DNA of 64,000 nucleotides, from contig NZ_CP029188.1 in NCBI RefSeq assembly GCF_003097515.1, forward strand, positions 3,979,001 through 4,043,000. Direction: 5' to 3'. Below, in pieces: positions 15,915-23,729 of the stretch (position 1 is its first letter; each line of letters opens with the position of its first letter). This DNA comes from Streptomyces tirandamycinicus (GTDB lineage Bacteria > Actinomycetota > Actinomycetes > Streptomycetales > Streptomycetaceae). Under the pieces are notes generated by a model that searched no databases, was not told where the DNA came from, and was given only the letters and a program-made list of their open reading frames with translations. Position numbers and translations under genes: made by a program.

Positions 15915-17969
15915 TCAGGCGGCTTCGTCTTCGCGGATGATCCGGTAGACGCCGGTCTCGTTGGTCTCAGCGAGTCGGCCAGCCATGACGAAGTTGGCGA
16001 CCTGGCTGGAGACCCAGGGGCGGGAGCGGCCGTGGCGGTCGCAGTGCTCCATGAAGTCGGAGGGACGGACGATGGTGCGACCTTCGGCTTCGAACTCGTC
16101 GAGCATCTCTGCCATGGCCTGGCGGGCCTGGGCTGGGGTGAGGTCGACCTTCTGCTTGGCGGAGGGACGTTCGGCGAGCTGGATCACGCCGCTCGGTTCG
16201 GGGAGTTCGGCCTCGGGGTCGATGGCGTCCAGGTCCTCGTCATGGTCGTCGTCCGTGTCGGGCTCGTCGAGGTCCTGGTCGTCGAAGTCTTCGGCGTCGA
16301 GGTCCTGGTCGTACGGGCTGGGGTCGATCATGGCGGTCTCCGTCGTCGGGGCGTTGTCGGCGCCGGGGATGGGGTAGCGGGTGCGCTTGGCGTAGAGACG
16401 GCCTGCGGCCTTGGATGCGGCCTCGGCCGTGATGGGGTCGCCGGCGGCCCGGGTGGCGTCGAACGCGAGGACGACCCAATCGAGGTATTCGCGGGCGGTG
16501 AGGTACGAACGGGCGGGGGTGGCCCAGAAGGTCTCGGGGATGCCGTTGGCGACCAGGTAGCAGTAGCCGGGCTTCTTGTCCTTCCAGGCGTGCGGGGCGG
16601 CCCCGGCGTCGAGGACGTCGTCGTCCAGGGCGAAGGTGGCGTCGCGGTCGTTACGCAGGCCGTACACCCAGGAGGAGCCGAGGGAGGCGCGGGTGTCGGT
16701 GGAGACCTGGTTGCCGGATGCGCGCTGCAGGGAGATGACCAAGGAGACGCCGGCGGAGCGGGCTTCCTGGGCGATTCCGGTGAAGACGTCGTCGTCGGTC
16801 TCGCGGATGGTCTTGGCGGCTTCCTCGAACCAGCCGATGAGGTAGGGCATGCCGGGGGAGCCGTCGGCCTGGGTCTTGGCGCAGGCGGGTTCCCACTGCT
16901 TGTAGCCGTACTTGGCGAGCCATCGGGTTCGGGCCGGGATGACCGCGTTGAGGGCCTCGACCATGGCCTTGGTCGACTTCATGTCGAGGGCGGCCCAATC
17001 GATTGCGGGCAGCAACGGACCGAGAGTCTGGTCGGCCTTTGCGGGGTCGGATGCCCACACGGTGACGTCGCGGCGCGTGAGGATCTCCGCCAGGGCGGTG
17101 AGCCCGCCTTCGGACTTGCCGGAGCCGGTCATCCCCATGACGAGCAGGTGCATGGCATTGCGGCCGGCCTTTGGATCGCCGGGGAAGTACATGACGGCCT
17201 CGGTGCCGTCCTCGTAGATGCCGACGTGTACGGGGTCAGCGATGGAGCCGCCCGGGTGCGAGGGGCCGGGGCAGGGGACGGTGTTCTTGAGCAAGTCGTG
17301 CGGGACGACGGTGAGCTGGACGCGGGATGCGGAGTCCGGGTCGTGGGTGAGCCGGACGGCGTTCTTCGAGACGTCCAGGGCGCTTGCGAGCAGCGGCAGG
17401 GCCTTGCTCGCGTCGTCCTGGGTGAGTTCGCCCCGAGGCAGCTGCAGGTCGAAGGTGGCCTTGTTCGGGGACACGGTCGAGCGGGTGATCTGGGCCTTGG
17501 CGAGGCCGACCTTCTCCAGCAGCCCGCCGTCAGCGCTGATGCCGCCCTCGGGATTGCGCCGCAGGATCTGTCGGATGTTCCAGGACAGGGCGAGTGCGGG
17601 TGCGCCCATGAAGTACAGGCCCGGCAGGGGACCGGAGTCGGGCCCGGCGATAGCGGCCGCCGTGAACCAGCTGGAGGACGCGGCGACCGTGATCGCGGAG
17701 TGGAGGCGGCGCTGGGCGGTGGTGGTCTTGCCCGCCCACCAGGTCGTACCGGTGAGCGCGACTGAGACGAGGGTGAGGCCGGCGGTCGCGGCGGCGCTGC
17801 CTGACCAGTAGAAGTGCGCGGGCAGGGAGGCCAGGCCGGTCCCGATCCCGGCGAGCCACGGGGGAAGATGCGGCTTGGCACGGTGGAGCAGGTATTCGGC
17901 GATGCCGCCGCTGCCGTGCGCGGCACGCAGCTGCTCTTCGTAACGCTGCTCGGGGGTGGGCTGGGACAC
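15915..17969 (-). CDS. TraB/FtsK-SpoIIIE-type conjugative DNA translocase
   Basis: 684 residues. Moves double-stranded DNA between mycelial cells, the single essential transfer function of Streptomyces elements. Two to four hydrophobic segments lie in residues 30-140, Walker A is VMGMTGSGKSEGG near 278-290, the Walker B region is MPYLIGWFEEA, followed by SLQRASGNQVSTDTRASLG. A very acidic linker (DDQDLDEPDTDDDHDEDLDA) precedes a C-terminal winged-helix that in TraB recognises clt repeats. GTG start. It is upstream of rep in the leftward train. Confidence 0.9.
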   Translation of the reverse strand: MSQPTPEQRYEEQLRAAHGSGGIAEYLLHRAKPHLPPWLAGIGTGLASLPAHFYWSGSAAATAGLTLVSVALTGTTWWAGKTTTAQRRLHSAITVAASSSWFTAAAIAGPDSGPLPGLYFMGAPALALSWNIRQILRRNPEGGISADGGLLEKVGLAKAQITRSTVSPNKATFDLQLPRGELTQDDASKALPLLASALDVSKNAVRLTHDPDSASRVQLTVVPHDLLKNTVPCPGPSHPGGSIADPVHVGIYEDGTEAVMYFPGDPKAGRNAMHLLVMGMTGSGKSEGGLTALAEILTRRDVTVWASDPAKADQTLGPLLPAIDWAALDMKSTKAMVEALNAVIPARTRWLAKYGYKQWEPACAKTQADGSPGMPYLIGWFEEAAKTIRETDDDVFTGIAQEARSAGVSLVISLQRASGNQVSTDTRASLGSSWVYGLRNDRDATFALDDDVLDAGAAPHAWKDKKPGYCYLVANGIPETFWATPARSYLTAREYLDWVVLAFDATRAAGDPITAEAASKAAGRLYAKRTRYPIPGADNAPTTETAMIDPSPYDQDLDAEDFDDQDLDEPDTDDDHDEDLDAIDPEAELPEPSGVIQLAERPSAKQKVDLTPAQARQAMAEMLDEFEAEGRTIVRPSDFMEHCDRHGRSRPWVSSQVANFVMAGRLAETNETGVYRIIREDEAA

Positions 17970-17995
17970 GGCCTGGTCCTCCTGGTCGGGCTGGG

Positions 17996-18637
17996 TCAGC
18001 TGGTGAAGTCGAAGCGGCGGCCGGTGTGGCGCTGGCGGCTTCGGTACGGCGCGAGTTCGGGGTCGAACTCGCGCTGGAACGCTGCGTAGGTGGCGGCCAT
18101 GTTCTTGGCGGTGTCGCGGGCGTCGTCAGCGGCCTTCTTGAGCTTCCGGGAGACCCTGCGGGCCCTCATCCGCGAGCCGAACGCGCGGCCTTCGGGGTCC
18201 GGGACCTCCTTGAGTACGGCGTTGAGCATTTCTGCGGCGTTGGCGAGCTCGAAGGCGAACTGCAGGAAGAGGCCACGGCCGTTCTCGCAGTAGTTGCGGA
18301 TGTCGGCGTTTGAGAAGAACTCCGGGTCGGCGAGGGGGCTGTGTCCGCCGTGGCGGGCGCCGTCGCCACGGCCGGTGAACTGCTGGCCGCCCGGGCCGCC
18401 GCTGCGTGGGCCGGCCTGGCCGTTGCGGGCGGAGCCGTCGTGGACGTGGAAGTGGTACTCGCGGGTGCGGGTCCGGTTAGTGGTCCGGGTGCGGTTGTTG
18501 CCGCCTGTGTTCTGCGGACCGCCGGAGTCCTGGGTGCCGCCGAACCACGACCTTGCTCCCGTGCTGCTGTTGGCGCTGCCGCCGTGCGGGGCGCCGGACC
18601 CGTTGCCGCTGCTCGGGGGCGGAGTGAAGGACGACAT
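17996..18637 (-). CDS. Probable AICE transfer accessory protein
   Basis: 213 residues. The N-terminal half is Gly/Ser/Asn-rich and disordered (SGNGSGAPHGGSANSSTGA), followed by REYHFHVHDGSARNGQ. The C-terminal half is helical and basic (NADIRNYCENGRGLFLQFAF, RMRARRVSRKLKKAADDA). Genes of this kind lie directly upstream of the FtsK-like tra gene in Streptomyces elements and are usually annotated as plasmid transfer proteins; no biochemical role can be read from sequence. ATG overlaps the stop of the preceding gene (ATGA), so the two are translationally coupled. Confidence 0.65.
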   Translation of the reverse strand: MSSFTPPPSSGNGSGAPHGGSANSSTGARSWFGGTQDSGGPQNTGGNNRTRTTNRTRTREYHFHVHDGSARNGQAGPRSGGPGGQQFTGRGDGARHGGHSPLADPEFFSNADIRNYCENGRGLFLQFAFELANAAEMLNAVLKEVPDPEGRAFGSRMRARRVSRKLKKAADDARDTAKNMAATYAAFQREFDPELAPYRSRQRHTGRRFDFTS

Positions 18638-19176
18638 CAGCGGATCTCCTCGATCGGGTCGGGGGAGGTACGGCGGAGCTGCAGCCACAGGGCCTGAGCG
18701 GCGATCGTGGCGATCAGCCACAGAAGTTCGAGCGGGCCGGCGGTGGGGCCGAAGGCGACGGCGAGCGCAGCCCAGGCCGCGGCGGCGATGCCAAGGAGCG
18801 CGAGGCCACGGCGCCAACGCCGTACGGACCGGGCCTCGGCAGGACGATGCCGGGAGGTCCACCACAGCCAGACCAGCGGTGCCGCCGTGGCAGGTGCGAG
18901 TACCAGCCCGGTCCACCAGGCGAGGACGTGGACGATCGCGGCCGCGACGAACGCGACGACGGCTATCCCGGTCGGCGCCCACGAGCGCCGCCGGTCCCAC
19001 ACCCAGCCGCCGACCGCGTAGGTGGCGCGGGCCGCGAGGGAGGGTTTCTCGGGAACGACCAGGATGATCGGCCCCATCTGCCGACCGCCGAAGCCGCGGC
19101 GGCGCTGGCGGGGGACACGGATCGCGGTGGCACCGGGCGGGATCTTCGCGCCCCGGGCACGGGTGCGGTTGGACAT
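18637..19176 (-). CDS. Spd-like membrane protein
   Basis: 179 residues with about four membrane helices: GIAVVAFVAAAIVHVLAWWT, LVLAPATAAPLVWLWW, GLALLGIAAAAWAALAVAF and LLWLIATIAAQALWLQL. A basic N-terminal tail (MSNRTRARGAKIPPG) is cytoplasmic. Multi-helix membrane proteins beside tra are usually spread (spd) proteins, needed for movement of the element through mycelial septa. ATGA overlap with the next gene. Ribosome site AAGGG lies before the start. Confidence 0.7.
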   Translation of the reverse strand: MSNRTRARGAKIPPGATAIRVPRQRRRGFGGRQMGPIILVVPEKPSLAARATYAVGGWVWDRRRSWAPTGIAVVAFVAAAIVHVLAWWTGLVLAPATAAPLVWLWWTSRHRPAEARSVRRWRRGLALLGIAAAAWAALAVAFGPTAGPLELLWLIATIAAQALWLQLRRTSPDPIEEIR

Positions 19177-19190
19177 GGGAAGGGGCCCTT

Positions 19191-19829
19191 TCACTGGGTG
19201 GGTGAGGCGTGACGGGTGCCGAGCCGGCCGACGCGGCGCCCCATGGCGGTGGCATACGTGTTGTGGCTCGAGGCGGGACGCCACCGGCCTCCGAGGGACT
19301 TGGCGGTGTACATGGCCTCGTCGGCGGCACGCAGGCGCTCGTCCAGCGGGGCGCCGGACCGGTCGCCGGGGCGGCAGATGCCGATGGAGGCGCGAGGGAC
19401 CACAGCACGGTGCCCAAGCCGGACGGGCTCAGAGAGGCACCGGGAGAGGTCGGTGATGTGGTCATCGGCTCGTTCGTCGTCGATGTGGACGACCGCGGCG
19501 AACTCGTCGCCTCCAAGCCGTCCGGCGAACCCGCCGTGGTCGGTGCACCACTTCCCCAGGCGTTCGCCAACGGCGGCGAGGAGTGAGTCGCCGGCCGCGT
19601 GCCCGAAGCTGTCGTTGATCTGCTTGAACCGGTCCAGGTCGAGCAGCAGCACGCTGGCGTCGGGACGGCGAAGTGCACGGTGGGCGCGGGCGGTGAACGC
19701 GGCGCGGGTGCGCAACCCGGTAAGCGGGTCGCGGCGCGCGGCGGACAGGCGTCGGGACAGCCACAGACTGTGGCCGAACCAGCCCAGTAACGACAGGGCT
19801 GCCAGGGCGTGCGGCAGGGAATCGGTCAC
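19191..19829 (-). CDS. Membrane-anchored GGDEF protein (probable diguanylate cyclase)
   Basis: 212 residues: a short N-terminal hydrophobic segment (HALAALSLLGWFGHSLWLS), then a GGDEF domain beginning RRDPLTGLRTRAAF, with LLLDLDRFKQINDSFGHAAG and an intact active site GRLGGDEFAAVVH, and DEAMYTAKSLGGR at the end. All residues for making cyclic di-GMP are present; no EAL domain and no clear RxxD inhibitory site. The GTG start overlaps the preceding stop (GTGA). It lies among Spd-like genes of the AICE operon, suggesting that the element can alter the host c-di-GMP level, which in Streptomyces holds back development. Confidence 0.9.
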   Translation of the reverse strand: MTDSLPHALAALSLLGWFGHSLWLSRRLSAARRDPLTGLRTRAAFTARAHRALRRPDASVLLLDLDRFKQINDSFGHAAGDSLLAAVGERLGKWCTDHGGFAGRLGGDEFAAVVHIDDERADDHITDLSRCLSEPVRLGHRAVVPRASIGICRPGDRSGAPLDERLRAADEAMYTAKSLGGRWRPASSHNTYATAMGRRVGRLGTRHASPTQ

Positions 19830-20644
19830 GGTGTGGACTCCAGTTCTGCGGCGCCCGAGAGGGCGAGTACGGGCTCGGCAGCCGCCGGGGTGCGCTGCAG
19901 GGCTGCGTCGCGGATGCGGGCTGCGCGGCTGGTGCCGACGCCGTAGGTCTTGATCAGCCAGGTGGCGGACGGCTCCTGCCCGGCGGCCATCCGCTGGCGC
20001 GCAGCGTCGATCAGCTCCTGGTCGGTCTTGCCGGGCGGCAGCTCCTGTCGCTTGGGGGTGCTCTTCGCACGACGGCGGGGCTGCCGGGTGCCTGGCGCGG
20101 CAGGGGGCTTCGGCGGCGCGGGCGGCAGGGATGCTTCTTCGGCAGGCGGCGGGGACTGCTGTCCGCTGTGTGTGGCAGGGCTGCCGCCACCTGTCTGCGG
20201 CATGGGCGGCAGGGTGCGCAGGTGCGCCATGTGAACCAGCAACCCGAGCACGATGGGCGGTACTGCCGAGACCGCGACGATCAGCGGCCAGCCGACCGGG
20301 ATGACCCGTGCGGCAATCGCGTGATCGACGGCATTTCCGGCGACCGACAGAACGATGGCGCCGATGGCGTTGGCCTTGGCCCAGGCGCGTGCGTGGTCGT
20401 TGCGGGTGGACTTGCCCAGCCAGACCCGTACGGCGGTCATCGCGTAGGCGTCGACGGTCAGCGGAAGCAGCCAGGACAGCTGGATCCACCAGCCGGTCCG
20501 TACGGCGAGGTCCTGCAGCGCGGCGTACGAGGAGGCCGCGGCGGCCGCGCCGACGGTGCCCATCCCGGCGTACAGCAGCCAGTCCCGGCGCACCGGCGGG
20601 CTCTCGGCAGGAGTGTCGTTGGTGTGTGTGGTCACGGCGCTCAC
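19826..20644 (-). CDS. DUF2637-type membrane protein (SpdB-like)
   Basis: 272 residues. Four hydrophobic segments in the first 150 residues (LLYAGMGTVGAAAAASSYAAL, IQLSWLLPLTVDAYAMTAV, AIGAIVLSVAGNAVDHAIA, WPLIVAVSAVPPIVLGLLVH) match DUF2637 proteins found in most AICEs. A Pro-rich linker leads to a C-terminal helical, probably DNA-binding region (DQELIDAARQRMAAGQEPSA, KTYGVGTSRAARIRDAAL). The GTG at 20644 overlaps the upstream stop. Likely a transfer/spread protein linking membrane and DNA. Confidence 0.8.
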   Translation of the reverse strand: MSAVTTHTNDTPAESPPVRRDWLLYAGMGTVGAAAAASSYAALQDLAVRTGWWIQLSWLLPLTVDAYAMTAVRVWLGKSTRNDHARAWAKANAIGAIVLSVAGNAVDHAIAARVIPVGWPLIVAVSAVPPIVLGLLVHMAHLRTLPPMPQTGGGSPATHSGQQSPPPAEEASLPPAPPKPPAAPGTRQPRRRAKSTPKRQELPPGKTDQELIDAARQRMAAGQEPSATWLIKTYGVGTSRAARIRDAALQRTPAAAEPVLALSGAAELESTP

Positions 20645-20886
20645 CCGACCGCGTCGGAGATGCCGTTGGCGGTGGCGGTGAGGACCTGGGAGACCACGGA
20701 CTTGGTGGTGTCGGCGACGGTGCCGGACAGGTACAGGCCGATCAGGATGCCGACGATCAGCGTGGACCAGCGGTGGCCGATGTAGGTGCACATCACGACG
20801 CCGGCCGCGATCAGGACCAGGAGGATCGAGACGGTCACCACGGGCGAGGAACCGCTCGCGGAGGCGGCGAGCACATGGGCGTTCAC
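20641..20886 (-). CDS. Small two-helix membrane protein
   Basis: 81 residues starting at a GTG with AAGGAG seven bases upstream. Two hydrophobic stretches: VVTVSILLVLIAAGVVMCTYIG and LIVGILIGLYLSGTVA. This size and position (before the DUF2637 gene) match small spread-type proteins of AICEs. The stop overlaps the next start (GTGA). A reading from 20949 would add a Pro/Arg-rich extension without a ribosome site and is rejected. Confidence 0.7.
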   Translation of the reverse strand: MNAHVLAASASGSSPVVTVSILLVLIAAGVVMCTYIGHRWSTLIVGILIGLYLSGTVADTTKSVVSQVLTATANGISDAVG

Positions 20887-20979
20887 GGGAAGGGACTCCT
20901 TCAACCAGGAAGTGGGAGGTGTCTGGGGCCCCGCCCGGCGCGGGCGCATCTGGCCGGCGCGCGGGGCGGGAAGAGCGGG

Positions 20980-21189
20980 CTACCGGTCGTGCTGGGCGAT
21001 CGTGAGGTCGATCAACTCGGGTGCCGTGCAGAAGCCGACGTAGGTGCCGTTGGCGTGCCAGACGTGCCAGCGCTCGGAGAACAGGCCCGGCACCAAGGCG
21101 CAAACCGCGAGGTAGGCCCGGCGGCGGATGACAGGCAGGTCGGGGATGACGACGGACTCGGGCAGCGGGAGCGGCTCGGGCATGGTCAC
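20980..21189 (-). CDS. Small hypothetical AICE protein
   Basis: 69 residues (VTMPEPLPLPESVVIPDLPV...RWHVWHANGTYVGFCTAPEL), no family function recognised, soluble. The GTG at 21189 overlaps the upstream stop (GTGA), in keeping with the rest of this train; the ATG at 21183 is the alternative start. Conserved small proteins of this type are frequent in the transfer region of Streptomyces elements. Confidence 0.6.
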   Translation of the reverse strand: MTMPEPLPLPESVVIPDLPVIRRRAYLAVCALVPGLFSERWHVWHANGTYVGFCTAPELIDLTIAQHDR

Positions 21190-21695
21190 CAGTCCTCCCC
21201 GTTCGCGGTCGGGCAGCTCGGGGTGCAGGCGCCCAGGCATACGTCGCAGGTGTCGGCGAGGTAGTCGAGCTCGCGGGCCAGCGTGTAGTCGTCGTCGACA
21301 GGCGCCTCGCGGTAGTTCCCGCACACGCACGGGATCAGCAGCGTTGCCGTGCTGTGGTGACCGACAGAGCGGCTCCGAGTGTGGTGGATCCATACGCCTT
21401 CGCCCAGGTGCGCGACCGCACACGGCCGCACGACGCTCAGCGACTCGGTCTCGGCTTCGCCCAGGCGCGGATAGCCCGCCCAGGCGGTGTCGGGCAGCAC
21501 CATGGCCAGCGTCGCCGGGAAGTGGTTGCGGACGTACGAGGCGGCGCTGGCCATGGCCTCCTGGCGGTCGCGCGCCAGCTGCTCTTCCCGCTCACGCGCC
21601 CAGTTGAGCTCGACAGTCCCGCGGCTGCGGGTGGCCAGGTCCCGGAGACGGCCCATGACGCTCCCGGGCGCGGGGATGGTGTTCGGCTCGGTCAT
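21186..21695 (-). CDS. Hypothetical AICE protein with Cys clusters
   Basis: 169 residues. The N-terminal third is helical (REREEQLARDRQEAMASAAS), the middle has CAVAHLGEGVWIHHTR, and the C-terminal part holds CVCG and TCDVCLGACTPSC, which could bind zinc. No membrane segment. The ATG overlaps the stop of a 42-residue gene upstream and the stop overlaps the next start. Function unknown. Confidence 0.6.
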   Translation of the reverse strand: MTEPNTIPAPGSVMGRLRDLATRSRGTVELNWAREREEQLARDRQEAMASAASYVRNHFPATLAMVLPDTAWAGYPRLGEAETESLSVVRPCAVAHLGEGVWIHHTRSRSVGHHSTATLLIPCVCGNYREAPVDDDYTLARELDYLADTCDVCLGACTPSCPTANGEDW

Positions 21696-21820
21696 CGCAG
21701 GACTCCCTTCCGAAGCTGGGCGGGGTGGCAGGTGTGGGCACGTGCGGCCCGGCGGGCTGCGCGCTGGTTGCGGTGGGCGGGGTGCCAGCCGCACATCGGG
21801 CAGCGGGGTCGCGCGCTCAT
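21692..21820 (-). CDS. 42-residue zinc-ribbon-like protein
   Basis: MSARPRCPMCGWHPAHRNQR opens a 42-residue reading with CPMC and a later THTCH-like pair (AHTCHPAQLRKG). Both ends overlap neighbouring genes (ATGA upstream and downstream), so it is part of the coupled train even though it is very short. Probably a nucleic-acid-binding knuckle. Confidence 0.6.
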   Translation of the reverse strand: MSARPRCPMCGWHPAHRNQRAARRAARAHTCHPAQLRKGVLR

Positions 21821-22113
21821 GCGACCCGCCTCCCGATCAGCGGGAGGTCGGCGGCCGCGAGGGCGGCCAGGCCGTCGTCGGTGATCTGAGGCGCGTACTC
21901 CGGGAGTGCACCGAGCTGGTCGAGGGTGTCGATCAGGACGGTGAGCGGTAGCGCGTAGCCGTCGTAGTGGGCGGTGACTGCGGCGCGAGCGGCGCTCAGC
22001 AGTTCGCTGTGGTCGTGGTGCAGCGCGGCGAGTTGGCGGCGTAGCTTGCCGTTCGCTTGAGTCAGCGAGGCGATTGTGGGCTTGGCGGTGGTGGGAAGTG
22101 TCCGGTCGGACAT
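21817..22113 (-). CDS. Small helical hypothetical AICE protein
   Basis: 98 residues, mostly helical, with a coiled-coil-like stretch (ASLTQANGKLRRQLAALHHD) followed by LLSAARAAVTAHYDGYALPL. It resembles small actinophage/plasmid proteins of unknown role. ATG at 22113; its stop overlaps the next gene (ATGA). A 10-bp inverted repeat (22135-22144 with 22181-22190) precedes it. Confidence 0.55.
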   Translation of the reverse strand: MSDRTLPTTAKPTIASLTQANGKLRRQLAALHHDHSELLSAARAAVTAHYDGYALPLTVLIDTLDQLGALPEYAPQITDDGLAALAAADLPLIGRRVA

Positions 22114-22214
22114 TGAGCGAACCTCCGAAGAAGGCGGCTGCCGGCGCGCAGACGGGCAGCGCGAAGCAGAGCCGGTGCGACCGGCAGCCGAGTCAGGAGA
22201 GGGAGTGAGGAACT

Positions 22215-22595
22215 TCAGCGGCGGTATCGCCCGCGGGGCTCCCGGCTGTTGACCATCGAGCGCAGCACCACCGCGCACACGGTCAGAGACATCGCGGCGA
22301 CCGCGACCGAGGCGGCGACCACCGCGACCGACAGCAGCAGTGCCACCAGGGCCGTGCCGACCCCGAGCGCAATGCCCGCACCTACGGCGACCAGCGCCAC
22401 GGGCGAGAGGCTGGAGCGCTGCGGGGCCGGGAGCGGCGCCTGGTCGTGAAAGCACTGCTGGACTGCGGAGACCGGAGCCTCGAACGGGATCACGCCAGAG
22501 GCCGGCGGCGCCGACGAGACGAATGTGCGTCCGAAGGCGTCGGTGAGGACGTACGGCTCACCTGGCTGGGACTGGGGAGCAGTCGGGTACGTCAT
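22215..22595 (-). CDS. Small membrane protein of the AICE train
   Basis: 126 residues: a Pro-rich N-terminal 60 residues (cytoplasmic, ending LPAPQRSSL) and two long hydrophobic stretches (SPVALVAVGAGIALGVGTAL, VALLLSVAVVAASVAVAAMS) with a short basic tail REPRGRYRR. Function unknown; the family is common upstream of spd genes. Its ATG overlaps the WhiB-like stop (ATGA). Confidence 0.65.
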   Translation of the reverse strand: MTYPTAPQSQPGEPYVLTDAFGRTFVSSAPPASGVIPFEAPVSAVQQCFHDQAPLPAPQRSSLSPVALVAVGAGIALGVGTALVALLLSVAVVAASVAVAAMSLTVCAVVLRSMVNSREPRGRYRR

Positions 22596-22897
22596 GCCGC
22601 TCGTGCCTCCCTCCGACGCAGCATCCGGCGCTCATCAGCGGTCAGCCCGCCGAAGATGCCGAACCTGTCACCGCGATCCAGCGCGAGCTCCAGACACTTC
22701 GTGCGTACCAGGCAGCCCATGCACGTTCGCTTCGCGAGCTCGGTACCCGACGGGGTCCCGTCGAAGAACGCATCCGTGTCCGTCCCCGTGCACGCAGCCC
22801 CGCTCAACGGGTTGACGGCGGGCAGATGCTCCTCGAGGGCCAGGCGGAGCGGCATGCGGTGCGGATTGGCGATGCCGCGCAGGTATCGGCGAGCCAT
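22592..22897 (-). CDS. WhiB-family iron-sulfur transcription factor
   Basis: 101 residues with the four cluster-binding cysteines: AACTGTDTDAFF, then TCMGCLVRTKC, followed by the GxxGG turn GIFGGLTADERR and a basic tail RRMLRRREARAA. WhiB-like proteins bind [4Fe-4S] and usually act with sigma factor region 4. Its place in the AICE train suggests that it regulates transfer genes or host development. The start overlaps the preceding stop by one base (TGATG). Confidence 0.9.
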   Translation of the reverse strand: MARRYLRGIANPHRMPLRLALEEHLPAVNPLSGAACTGTDTDAFFDGTPSGTELAKRTCMGCLVRTKCLELALDRGDRFGIFGGLTADERRMLRRREARAA

Positions 22898-23067
22898 CAG
22901 CGCACCTCCGCCCGCTCGATCCGGGAGGCCTGGGCCCACTCGTGGCCGCAATGCCCGCACAGCTCACGGGCGGTGTGGGTGCGGGAGACCGGCACGGGGC
23001 GGCGGCAGCGCGGGCAGGAAGCCAGGCGGCAGACGGGCCGGCGGTCGTAGGACGGAGATGCGGTCAT
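22897..23067 (-). CDS. 56-residue zinc-ribbon protein
   Basis: Two CxxC knuckles, CPRC and CGHC, separated by RRPVPVSRTHTARELC; a classic short zinc ribbon. It overlaps both neighbours by one base (TGATG). Likely binds nucleic acid or a protein partner; no further assignment is possible. Confidence 0.65.
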   Translation of the reverse strand: MTASPSYDRRPVCRLASCPRCRRPVPVSRTHTARELCGHCGHEWAQASRIERAEVR

Positions 23068-23450
23068 CACGCCTCCTCCCTCGCAGGCCGGAGCACCAGG
23101 CCGTTCCGGTCCGCCCATGCCCGTGCCTGCCGCTCGTCCGCGCGCTCGCAGTGCTTGCCGAAGTCGACGTAGCCGAAGACGTGGTAGGCGATCTGGCCGA
23201 AGTGAAGATCCGTGCTGGCGTTCCCCTCGCGGTCGTACACGACCTCCAAGTCGTGCTCGGCGGCGAAGGCCTCGACAGCGGGATTCGAGTGCAGCGGCAG
23301 GAGGAGCCGCTGGCCGATCGGGATCGGGGAGGCCGAACACTCCAGCCAGTCCGCCAGCCCGCGAAGGCCGGCGACGTACTGGGCGCGCTCGTCACCCTCG
23401 GGGGAGACGGTCGCGACCGATAAGGCCGCGGAAGTACGCTGGTTGAGCAT
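23067..23450 (-). CDS. Hypothetical first gene of the leftward AICE operon
   Basis: 127 residues, soluble (MLNQRTSAALSVATVSPEGD..., GLRGLADWLECSASPIPIGQ, HDLEVVYDREGNASTDLHFG, YVDFGKHCERADERQARAW). This is a frequent Streptomyces plasmid/AICE protein with no assigned function. The ATG at 23450 has GGAG upstream. It is the first gene after the palindromic operator, so all train genes down to int may depend on its promoter. Confidence 0.65.
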   Translation of the reverse strand: MLNQRTSAALSVATVSPEGDERAQYVAGLRGLADWLECSASPIPIGQRLLLPLHSNPAVEAFAAEHDLEVVYDREGNASTDLHFGQIAYHVFGYVDFGKHCERADERQARAWADRNGLVLRPAREEA

Positions 23451-23584
23451 CGTTGAACTCCTTCTGACAAAGGGCGATGCGCTGGCCTCGGCAGGGGTTC
23501 GGCAGGTGTTGGCGCACCTTCCGGGCCCGGATCTGCCGGGGCCGTCGTCGTGTCGAGGTGGCTCAAGGTGTCTCACCCAGTCCC

Positions 23585-23621
23585 AACCTCATGCATTAGG
23601 TTCAACCTAGTGCATGAGGTT
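23585..23621. promoter_or_regulatory. 37-bp near-perfect palindromic operator
   Basis: Arms AACCTCATGCA (23585-23595) and TGCATGAGGTT (23611-23621) are exact reverse complements, and the inner part TAGGTT-c-AACCTA is also palindromic; just one symmetric pair is mismatched. It lies between the leftward operon and the rightward GntR gene, so it is the likely binding site of that GntR protein (KorSA-type autoregulation) or of the second regulator. Confidence 0.75.
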
Positions 23622-23626
23622 GTCAA
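23598..23626 (-). promoter_or_regulatory. Probable promoter of the leftward AICE operon
   Basis: A perfect -35 TTGACA reads leftward at 23626-23621; a weaker -10 (AACCTA) lies 18 bp further. Both fall within or at the edge of the palindrome, so a bound repressor would block RNA polymerase. Confidence 0.45.
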
Positions 23627-23729
23627 GGCATTCCACGAAAGAGGTTCGCGGTCGCCTGGCTCAGTCCTTTGGAGGTGTGCTGCACTAGCTGTGGCTGGTG
23701 CAGTAGGTGCAGGCGGGAGAGGACTCGGA

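Noticed and set aside
16032..17765. 577-codon frame opposite the FtsK-like gene
   Set aside because: Gly/Val-rich shadow; the opposite strand has clear Walker motifs.
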